This document shows positions 5,364 through 10,698 of a stretch of DNA of 10,698 nucleotides, piece after piece; the first letter of the stretch is position 1; each line of letters begins with the position of its first letter. A program made the translations under genes and the position numbers. The stretch is from an uncultured Eubacteriales bacterium (lineage in GTDB: Bacteria > Bacillota > Clostridia > Oscillospirales > Acutalibacteraceae): positions 1 through 10,698 of the forward strand of contig ONWY01000020.1 of assembly GCA_900321665.1 (NCBI GenBank), given 5' to 3'. Below the pieces are notes generated by a model, which worked only from the letters and a program-made list of their open reading frames with translations, made no database searches and had not been told where the DNA came from.

Positions 5364-5378
5364 TATTCACTTTGAATA
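5364..5378. promoter_or_regulatory. 15-bp dyad, candidate regulator site between EIIC and glyQS genes
   Basis: TATTCA-ctt-TGAATA is a perfect 6-3-6 inverted repeat. It lies directly upstream of the EIIC -35 (an activator-like position) and about 28 bases before the glyQS -35. It does not match the CcpA cre consensus. The binding protein is unknown. Confidence 0.35.
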
Positions 5379-5405
5379 ATATTTTTTCTTTATGCAAGTG
5401 ATTTA

Positions 5406-5434
5406 TTGACTTTAAAAGCAAATTAATATATTAT
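5406..5434 (+). promoter_or_regulatory. Promoter of glyQS
   Basis: TTGACT (5406-5411), an exact 17-base spacer and TATTAT (5429-5434) form a strong sigma-A promoter. Transcription should begin near 5441, leaving a leader of under 30 bases before the ATG at 5468. Confidence 0.75.
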
Positions 5435-5455
5435 ATTTAAGTAATTTTGAAAAAC

Positions 5456-5459
5456 GAGG
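5456..5459 (+). promoter_or_regulatory. Ribosome binding site fixing the glyQS start
   Basis: GAGG lies eight bases before ATG 5468. The upstream in-frame TTG at 5447 would place this site inside the gene and has no site of its own. Confidence 0.65.
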
Positions 5460-5467
5460 TACTTTCG

Positions 5468-6850
5468 ATGAAAAACGATGTAAAAAGCTTTGAGAAAATC
5501 GTGGCTCTGTGCAAAAACAGAGGCTTTGTGTATCCCGGCAGTGAGATTTACGGCGGACTGTCCAACACCTGGGATTACGGCCCCTTAGGCGTGGAGCTCA
5601 AAGAAAACATCAAGCGCGCTTGGAGAAAAAAGTTTATCCAGGAAAACAAGCTCAATGTAGGGCTTGATTCCGCTATTTTGATGAACCCGCAAACCTGGGT
5701 CGCTTCCGGTCACCTCGGCGGCTTTTCCGACCCGCTGATGGACTGCTGCGAGTGCAAAACCAGGCACAGAGCAGATGATTTAATTGAAGCGTTTGACGGC
5801 ACCAATGTCGCCGGCTGGTCCAACGAGCAGATGATGGACTATATCAAAGAAAAGAATATCCCCTGCCCGGACTGCGGCGCGCACAATTTCACCGATATTC
5901 GCCAATTTAATTTGATGTTTAAAACCTTCCAGGGTGTGACCGAAAACACCAAGAGCGAGATTTACCTGCGCCCCGAGACCGCACAGGGCATCTTTGTCAA
6001 CTTTGCCAACGTGCAGCGCACCACGCGCAAAAAAATCCCCTTCGGTATTGCGCAAGTGGGCAAATCCTTCCGCAATGAAATCACCCCCGGTAAGTTTATT
6101 TTCCGCGTGCGCGAATTTGAGCAAATGGAGCTCGAGTTCTTCTGCAAGCCCGATACGGACCTGGAGTGGTTCGATTATTGGCGCTCCTTCTGCCGCGATT
6201 GGCTCTATTCCTTAGGCTTCAAGGCGGAGAACCTGCGCTTGCGCGACCATGACCCGGCAGAGCTTGCCTTCTATTCCAAGGCGACAACAGACTTCGAGTA
6301 CCTCTTCCCCTTCGGTTGGGGCGAGCTGTGGGGCATTGCCGACAGAACCGACTATGACCTTGGCAGGCACATTGAAACGAGCGGCAAGAGCCTTGAATAC
6401 TTTGACCAGACAACGGGCGAAAAATATATACCGTATGTCATCGAGCCATCGCTCGGCGTGGAAAGGCTGTTCCTTGCCACCGTGACGGAAGCATATGATG
6501 AAGAGGTGATTGATGCCGAGAAAAACGATGTGCGCACCGTGCTGCACCTGCACCCGGCATTGGCTCCCTTTAAAGCCTGTGTGCTGCCGCTCTCCAAGAA
6601 GCTCGGCGAGCAGGCAGGAAAGGTATATGAAGCCCTTTCGGCTGATTTTAACATTGATTATGATGATGCAGGCTCCATCGGCAAGCGTTACCGCCGCCAG
6701 GATGAAATCGGCACCCCGATGTGCATTACCTACGACTTTGAAAGCGAGGAGGACGGCTGCGTCACCGTGCGCGACAGAGACAGCATGGAGCAGGTCAGAA
6801 TCCCGATTGCTCAGTTAAAGGAGCACATTGCGCAAAAGGTTAAATTTTAA
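5468..6850 (+). CDS. glyQS: Glycyl-tRNA synthetase, single-chain class II type
   Basis: A 460-residue cytoplasmic enzyme that charges tRNA-Gly with glycine using ATP; the single-chain homodimeric form, as opposed to the alpha2beta2 glyQ/glyS form. The start (VALCKNRGFVYPGSEIYGGL, residues 12-31) is typical. A zinc-ribbon insertion is visible as C93-x2-C96 and C133-x2-C136. The class II core follows: LRPETAQGIF (168-177), motif 2 around FRNEITP...REFEQMELEFF (201-225) and motif 3 IEPSLGVERLFLA (325-337). The anticodon-binding domain occupies about residues 350-460 (HPALAPFKACVLPLS...DAGSIGKRYRRQDEIGTP). Length matches bacterial members (about 460). Unlike many Bacillota copies it has no room for a T-box leader. 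A small membrane-protein gene follows 39 bases later and is probably co-transcribed. Confidence 0.97.
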   Translation: MKNDVKSFEKIVALCKNRGFVYPGSEIYGGLSNTWDYGPLGVELKENIKRAWRKKFIQENKLNVGLDSAILMNPQTWVASGHLGGFSDPLMDCCECKTRHRADDLIEAFDGTNVAGWSNEQMMDYIKEKNIPCPDCGAHNFTDIRQFNLMFKTFQGVTENTKSEIYLRPETAQGIFVNFANVQRTTRKKIPFGIAQVGKSFRNEITPGKFIFRVREFEQMELEFFCKPDTDLEWFDYWRSFCRDWLYSLGFKAENLRLRDHDPAELAFYSKATTDFEYLFPFGWGELWGIADRTDYDLGRHIETSGKSLEYFDQTTGEKYIPYVIEPSLGVERLFLATVTEAYDEEVIDAEKNDVRTVLHLHPALAPFKACVLPLSKKLGEQAGKVYEALSADFNIDYDDAGSIGKRYRRQDEIGTPMCITYDFESEEDGCVTVRDRDSMEQVRIPIAQLKEHIAQKVKF

Positions 6851-6889
6851 GCATTTTTGCCCTTAAGGCAATCGGCAAAAGACATCATT

Positions 6890-7324
6890 ATGAACGAACA
6901 ATTTTTTGCAATATTTGAAAAATATTCGGCACAACAGCTGATTATCTATACCGGCGCCATCGTATTGTTTATACTGCTTGGTGCCTTTATGCTCATCGGC
7001 TATTGGGGTATTTTCAACAAAACGGGTGAAAAGGGCTGGAAGGTATTTATTCCCGGTTACAACCTGTATGTGTTTTCCTGTGTGTGCGGGAAAACAGGCG
7101 CGCGTTTTTTGCTGCTGCTGGTGCCCGTCTTTAATTTGGTTTACCTCTTCCTTTGCCTCAAGCACTTGGCAAAGCGCTTTGAGAAGGGGGTCGGCTTTGC
7201 GCTCGGGTTATTCTTCATTCCCGGCATTTTCGCCCTGATTTTGGGCTTTGGCAAGGCACAGTGTATTGACCCGATTATCACTGAAGAAGAGCCCTATTAT
7301 TACTACTACAAACCGAAGTATTAA
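6890..7324 (+). CDS. Small membrane protein, DUF5684-like
   Basis: A 144-residue protein with three likely membrane segments, about residues 18-40, 72-90 and 100-120. The loop between the first two carries IFNKTGEKGWKVFIPGYNLY (41-60), the pattern of the DUF5684 family, in which a W-x-x-x-I-P-x-Y-N segment follows helix 1. Function is unknown; in other genomes this region is sometimes found near signal peptidase or secretion genes. The C-terminal tail is hydrophilic and odd: EEEPYYYYYKPKY, with five tyrosines in a row. ATG 6890 is chosen because the preceding in-frame codons from TTG 6857 contain a small hairpin and look non-coding, but neither start has a good ribosome binding site, so translation may depend on the upstream glyQS gene. 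Confidence 0.72.
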   Translation: MNEQFFAIFEKYSAQQLIIYTGAIVLFILLGAFMLIGYWGIFNKTGEKGWKVFIPGYNLYVFSCVCGKTGARFLLLLVPVFNLVYLFLCLKHLAKRFEKGVGFALGLFFIPGIFALILGFGKAQCIDPIITEEEPYYYYYKPKY

Positions 7325-7329
7325 GCAAG

Positions 7330-7367
7330 AAGGCAGTCTCGGTCGCCGAGACTGCCTTTCTTTTTTT
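7330..7367 (+). terminator. Terminator of the glyQS-DUF5684 unit
   Basis: A perfect 13-bp stem (7330-7342 with 7346-7358, loop TCG) runs into TTTCTTTTTTT. It begins six bases after the stop codon. The other strand lacks a good T tract, so it acts on the plus strand only. Confidence 0.93.
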
Positions 7368-7403
7368 GCGCACAATGCGCCGCAGTGCAAAGTATCCGTG
7401 CCA

Positions 7404-7435
7404 AAAACGGCTACTCTCGCGAGTAGCCCTTTTTA
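7404..7435. terminator. Terminator of the GH13 gene (bidirectional form)
   Basis: GGCTACTC (7409-7416) pairs with GAGTAGCC (7421-7428) around loop TCGC. On the minus strand it is followed by GTTTTTGG just beyond the stop codon of the GH13 gene; on the plus strand by CTTTTTAC, which would back up the stronger terminator at 7330. Confidence 0.8.
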
Positions 7436-7437
7436 CA

Positions 7438-9282
7438 TTATACTTCCAACACACTGTAGCCATAGGGCGGCAACACCAGCTTGCCGCCGTGCACGCTCTC
7501 GCCGAGCGTGGCTGCGCAATTTTCAAACTCCTGCGGCGGGTAAACGCCGATGGTCTCCTCGCTGCGGTTGACTGCCACGAGCATTTCGTGGCCGCCGCTT
7601 TGGCGCACATAGCAAACCGTACCCTCCGGCGAGGGAATGCGCCGCAGAAAGCCGTCTGCCAAAACAGGCGAAGCGCTGCGCATGCTTCCCAACGCCTTGT
7701 ACCACTCCAAAAGCGCCTGCTTGCGATGCTTCCAATCAAAGAAGCGGCGGTTGAAGGGGTCGGAGTAGCCCTGCATGCCGATTTCATCGCCATAGTAAAT
7801 GCTCGGTACGCCGGGCAGGGTGAACTGCAACAAAGTAGCTAACTTCATGCGCTTAATGCCCAGCGCGTACTGCGCCGCGCTCAGCGCATGGGTGCTCTGC
7901 CACGATCTGCCCTTGCCGGTGCTGTCCTTGCCCGCAAGCGCGGTAATGGCTCTGGGCGTATCATGGGTGCCGATATGGTTCATTAATAAGTGCAACGCCT
8001 GCGGCGGATAATTGGCGCAAATGCTCTCTACCACCTCGAAGAAGGCTTCACTGCCTCCCTCGCGCACAAAGCGAATAATCGCATCGGCAAAGGGGTAATT
8101 CATCACGCAATCGAGCTGGTCGCCCAACAAATAGCGGCGGCGCTCGGAATATGCCACCTTATTTGTGGCGTCCTCCCACACCTCGCCTAAAAGCAGCGCG
8201 TCCTCTTTTTCCGCCTTAACCGCTTGGCGCAATCTGTCCAAAAACACATCGGGCAGCTCATCTGCCACATCTAAGCGCCAACCGGCGGCACCGGCGCGCA
8301 GCCAGCGCCTTGCAATACCGTCTTTACCGCAAATATATTCCAAAAAGCCTTCGTTTTCCTCTTTGATTTCAGGCAGGAGTTTAATGCCCCACCAGCTCTC
8401 GTAATCATCGGGCCAGTGGTGAAACTTAAACCAAGGGTAATAGGGGCTCTGCTTCGAGTGATATGCCCCCTCGCCCGCATAGCGGCGATACATATTAAAA
8501 TAAATGCTATCCTGCCCGACATGGGAAAACACACCGTCTAAAATAATGCGGATGCCTTCCTTTTCGGCAGCGGCACACAGCGCTTTAAAATCCTCTTCGG
8601 TACCGAGCATACCGTCAATCTTACTGTAATCGGCGGTATTGTAGCGGTGGTTCGAGTGCGCTTCAAAAATCGGGTTGAGGTAAATGCAGCTGACTCCCAA
8701 TTCCTTGAGGTACGGAAGCTTCTCGCGAATGCCCTGCAAATTGCCGCCGAAATAATCTATGTTATACATTCCGTTGACCGGCTTCCACTGCGGGTCATTT
8801 TCATAATCGGTACGAATGATTCTGTCCTCATACGGATTTTTGACCCCGGAGGAGCCAATGGCAAAGCGGTCGGGGAAAATCTGGTAAATGATGCCGCCCC
8901 TCAACCATTGCGGGGTCGTGTAATTTTTCTCATACACGGTGATTTGCCACTGCGCGCCCTCCTCGCATACCGCAGCCTTGCCGCTTTCATCCTTTTGGAT
9001 TTTGCCGCCGGCATAGGGCACGCTGTATTCGAAGCTGTACCAATACAGCCCCGCTTTTTGCGGCACAAATTCGCTGCGCCACCACTCGTGGTGCGCGCCG
9101 CACATGCCATCCCACAGCATCGGGATGCTCCGCACCTGTTTGCCATCCTCTTGCACCAGCAGCCTTGCGCTCTCGCAGCGGTACTCGCGCGGCATACAAA
9201 TGCGCAAGGTCAGGCTCTCGCCCTCGCAAATCGCGTGCGCAATCGATTTATACAATCTGTTTTTCGGATTAAAAAATTCCAT
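7438..9282 (-). CDS. GH13 alpha-glucan hydrolase with CBM34-like N-domain (neopullulanase/cyclomaltodextrinase type)
   Basis: A 614-residue enzyme cutting or transferring alpha-1,4 (perhaps alpha-1,6) glucosidic bonds in maltodextrins or related glucans. Residues about 1-115 form a beta-rich N-domain of the CBM34 kind. The GH13 barrel begins at WLRGGIIYQIFPDRFA (126-141). Conserved regions: DGVFSH (249-254), GWRLDVADE with nucleophile D338, GEVWEDA with acid E367, and NHIGTHDTPR with H440 and stabilising D441. The region-V-like segment is LLPEIKEEN (302-310). No signal peptide is present, so it is intracellular and probably acts on imported oligosaccharides. LPEI rather than MPKL makes subfamily 39 as well as 20 possible. 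ATG 9282 is chosen over GTG 9366 because AAAGGGG precedes it and the promoter TATAAT lies between the two. No sugar transporter is adjacent. Confidence 0.92.
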   Translation of the reverse strand: MEFFNPKNRLYKSIAHAICEGESLTLRICMPREYRCESARLLVQEDGKQVRSIPMLWDGMCGAHHEWWRSEFVPQKAGLYWYSFEYSVPYAGGKIQKDESGKAAVCEEGAQWQITVYEKNYTTPQWLRGGIIYQIFPDRFAIGSSGVKNPYEDRIIRTDYENDPQWKPVNGMYNIDYFGGNLQGIREKLPYLKELGVSCIYLNPIFEAHSNHRYNTADYSKIDGMLGTEEDFKALCAAAEKEGIRIILDGVFSHVGQDSIYFNMYRRYAGEGAYHSKQSPYYPWFKFHHWPDDYESWWGIKLLPEIKEENEGFLEYICGKDGIARRWLRAGAAGWRLDVADELPDVFLDRLRQAVKAEKEDALLLGEVWEDATNKVAYSERRRYLLGDQLDCVMNYPFADAIIRFVREGGSEAFFEVVESICANYPPQALHLLMNHIGTHDTPRAITALAGKDSTGKGRSWQSTHALSAAQYALGIKRMKLATLLQFTLPGVPSIYYGDEIGMQGYSDPFNRRFFDWKHRKQALLEWYKALGSMRSASPVLADGFLRRIPSPEGTVCYVRQSGGHEMLVAVNRSEETIGVYPPQEFENCAATLGESVHGGKLVLPPYGYSVLEV

Positions 9283-9287
9283 GCATT

Positions 9288-9294
9288 CCCCTTT
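9288..9294 (-). promoter_or_regulatory. Ribosome binding site fixing the GH13 start
   Basis: AAAGGGG on the minus strand, five bases before ATG 9282. The 28 extra codons back to GTG 9366 overlap the promoter and are not expected to be translated. Confidence 0.7.
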
Positions 9295-9319
9295 ATCATC
9301 GAAATATACTGTGCTTTCT

Positions 9320-9348
9320 ATTATATACGGTTTCAGCCCTTTAAGCAA
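9320..9348 (-). promoter_or_regulatory. Promoter of the GH13 gene
   Basis: On the minus strand, TTGCTT (9348-9343), a 17-base spacer and a perfect TATAAT (9325-9320). Transcription should begin near 9313, giving a leader of about 30 bases before the ribosome binding site and ATG. No cre-like site was noticed. Confidence 0.65.
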
Positions 9349-9375
9349 ACCTTTCTTCTCTATCACCTTTGCGAT

Positions 9376-9415
9376 GAAAAGACAAAAAGCTGCTTCTGAG
9401 CTTAAGAAGCAGCTT
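9376..9415 (-). terminator. Terminator of the M23 hydrolase gene
   Basis: An 11-bp perfect stem (AAGCTGCTTCT at 9387-9397 with AGAAGCAGCTT at 9405-9415, loop of seven) is followed on the minus strand by a T-rich tract (TTTTTGTCTTTT). It begins 10 bases after the M23 stop codon and separates that gene from the GH13 gene on the same strand. Confidence 0.87.
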
Positions 9416-9424
9416 GGCTTTTAT

Positions 9425-10698
9425 TTAGAAATAGTTGAGCGGGTTGGCAAATTCGCCGTCAATGAGCAATCCGTAGTGCAAATGCGGCCCGGTGGAATTG
9501 CCGGTGGAGCCGACATAGCCGATGACCTGCCCTTGCTTCACATACTGCCCCTCCTTGACCACAATGCGGCTCATGTGCGCATACAGTGTCGCCACATTTT
9601 TGCCGTGGTTAATCCACACATGATGGCCGTAGGAGTAGTCGAGTAACTTGACACTCATAATCTTACCGGACTTGGTGGCAACCACCTTTTGCCCGTTAAT
9701 TTTCATATTGGAAAAATCCATGCCGTTGTGGTTGGTGTAGCCGTAGAAGCCGCAGGAAACATCGGTGCAGGCGGGAACCGGGAAGCAGAACTGCCCGCCG
9801 TTGGAAATCACTTCGCTCTCCACATCCTTATACTTGCCGCTTTTAATAGCATCGGCAATTTCTTTGGAAATCTCGGCTTCCTTTTGGCACATGGAAATAA
9901 TCTTGCGCAGCTCCTGCTGCTCCTTTTCAATTTGCACCTTGGTGGCTTCCGCCGCCTCGTTGACCTCCTTGAGTAAATCAATGGATTCGTTATATGCCTT
10001 TGCCGCTTCCGCCTTTTTCATTTCAAGGCTCGCCTTGGAGGTCTGCAAATCCGCTTCCTTTACTTCTAATTTCACGCGGTCGTTTTGCACCGCCTCCTGC
10101 TTCTTTTTTAAGACGGCATATTCCTTTTGCATCTTTTTAATCGCAGCGGCATCCTTGGCAGACACAGCCTTAATCATCTCGGAGCGGGTCAAATAATCCA
10201 TAAAGGTGTCGGCAGTCAACAGCGCTTGAATGTCGGTGAAGGAGCCGGACATGTAGATGGATTTTAACCTGCCCTTAAAGTCATTATAAAGCTTGTCAAT
10301 TTTCTTTTGCTGCTCCTCAATGACCTGCTGGAGCTTTTGGATATCCTCAATGGTATCGATAATATCGCTCTCTAAATCCTTAATCTTGCCGTTGATGGAT
10401 TTAACGGATTCATTTGCCTTTTTGTATTCCTCTTCCTTTTGCTCGTATTCCTGCTGCGCTTTTTCGAGCTCCTCTTCCTCCTTCTTGCGGGTTTCGGTAG
10501 CGATATCCTCTTCTTCCTTTTTCTTCGCATCCGCCGCGGAGGTGGTTTTTTCCCCTTTTTTGGTAGTATCGCTTGCGGTCGTCTTTTCTTCCGCCGCATC
10601 CTTTGCGAGCACCGAAATGCCAAGCGCAGGAAACAGTGCTATCGAGCAAGTCAATAGCACTGTGATAACGGTTGATGTGATTTTATTTTGAAAAAATT
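9425..10698 (-). CDS. Secreted coiled-coil M23 peptidoglycan hydrolase (CwlO/PcsB/EnvC-like), start beyond window
   Basis: The frame is open to the right edge. Counted from GTG 10660 there are 411 codons, but that codon lacks a ribosome binding site and the 12 codons before it read FFQNKITSTVIT, continuing into VLLTCSIALFPALGISVLA: a signal peptide whose true start is just outside. After cleavage comes a Lys/Glu/Ala/Thr-rich stretch (about 20-75), then coiled coils (about 60-130 and 170-270) around GRLKSIYMSGSFTDIQALLT (130-149), the PcsB/CwlO-type pattern. The C-terminal peptidase has zinc motif H311-x3-D315 (HNGMD), H362 (LYAHMS) and H393-x-H395 (GPHLH), so it looks active. Such enzymes cut peptide cross-links during growth or division and are commonly restrained by the coiled coil, often under FtsEX control; that partner is not visible here. 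Confidence 0.9.
   Translation of the reverse strand, partial: FFQNKITSTVITVLLTCSIALFPALGISVLAKDAAEEKTTASDTTKKGEKTTSAADAKKKEEEDIATETRKKEEEELEKAQQEYEQKEEEYKKANESVKSINGKIKDLESDIIDTIEDIQKLQQVIEEQQKKIDKLYNDFKGRLKSIYMSGSFTDIQALLTADTFMDYLTRSEMIKAVSAKDAAAIKKMQKEYAVLKKKQEAVQNDRVKLEVKEADLQTSKASLEMKKAEAAKAYNESIDLLKEVNEAAEATKVQIEKEQQELRKIISMCQKEAEISKEIADAIKSGKYKDVESEVISNGGQFCFPVPACTDVSCGFYGYTNHNGMDFSNMKINGQKVVATKSGKIMSVKLLDYSYGHHVWINHGKNVATLYAHMSRIVVKEGQYVKQGQVIGYVGSTGNSTGPHLHYGLLIDGEFANPLNYF

Noticed and set aside
5309..5467. T-box riboswitch in front of glyQS
   Set aside because: The gap is too short, holds promoters for both directions and shows no specifier or antiterminator-like hairpins.
5780..6553. 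Several minus-strand frames of 60-114 codons inside glyQS
   Set aside because: They are antisense shadows of a highly conserved tRNA synthetase.
6857..6871. Hairpin TTGCC-cttaa-GGCAA after the glyQS stop codon
   Set aside because: It is only a 5-bp stem with no T tract, so it is not counted as a terminator; read-through into the next gene is expected.
7278..7793. A 171-codon minus-strand frame overlapping the end of the GH13 gene
   Set aside because: It is an out-of-frame reading of the GH13 gene, runs through both terminators and has an Arg/Ala/Ser-rich composition.
8647..9399. A 250-codon plus-strand frame opposite the GH13 gene
   Set aside because: It runs across the GH13 promoter and start and has no recognisable domain; the opposite strand carries all GH13 motifs.
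1..10698. CRISPR arrays, tRNA/rRNA genes, insertion sequences
   Set aside because: No regularly spaced repeats, cloverleaf or rRNA-like stretches, or transposase-like frames were found on either strand.

Overview
The window looks like chromosomal DNA from a low-to-mid GC, Gram-positive anaerobe of the class Clostridia (Bacillota). The evidence is the single-chain class II glycyl-tRNA synthetase, AGGAGG-type ribosome binding sites, sigma-A promoters in AT-rich gaps, a Spo0A-type DNA-binding domain with matching 0A boxes, a PfoR/EIIC_2-type membrane protein and a CwlO/PcsB-type M23 hydrolase. I cannot place it to genus. Two genes run off the window edges, no gap between genes exceeds about 170 bases, and no RNA gene, IS element or CRISPR array was seen.

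Layout from left to right: the N-terminus of an ABC exporter (minus, cut by the left edge); a 61-residue protein resembling a shrunken Spo0A DNA-binding domain (minus), divergent from an XRE-family repressor (plus); a membrane-anchored M20 peptidase of the PM20D1/CPS1 type (minus), convergent with the repressor and divergent from a two-gene operon (plus) of a carboxymuconolactone-decarboxylase-like protein and a mycofactocin-type short-chain dehydrogenase, overlapping by 8 bases; an orphan EIIC-like permease (minus), divergent from glycyl-tRNA synthetase plus a small DUF5684-like membrane protein (plus); a GH13 alpha-glucan hydrolase with an N-terminal CBM34-like domain (minus); and a coiled-coil M23 peptidoglycan hydrolase (minus, start beyond the right edge).

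The genes do not form one pathway. Most units are separated by strong hairpin terminators, several of them bidirectional, which share a stem pattern (GGCAG-TTTC...GAAA-CTGCC or close variants).

The most interesting region is 408-1164. The mini-Spo0A gene and the XRE gene share a 158-base gap. It carries a perfect 0A box (TGTCGAA) followed, 10 bases on, by a one-mismatch second box (TGTCTAA), the spacing a Spo0A C-domain dimer uses, plus two 15-bp dyads near the two promoters. This suggests a small regulatory switch tied to Spo0A-type DNA recognition. The second lead is the overlapping operon at 2829-4191, where a mycofactocin-family SDR is paired with an AhpD-like protein that keeps CxxC but has lost the usual histidine. 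These readings come from inspection and memory of the families; no database search or folding calculation was run.
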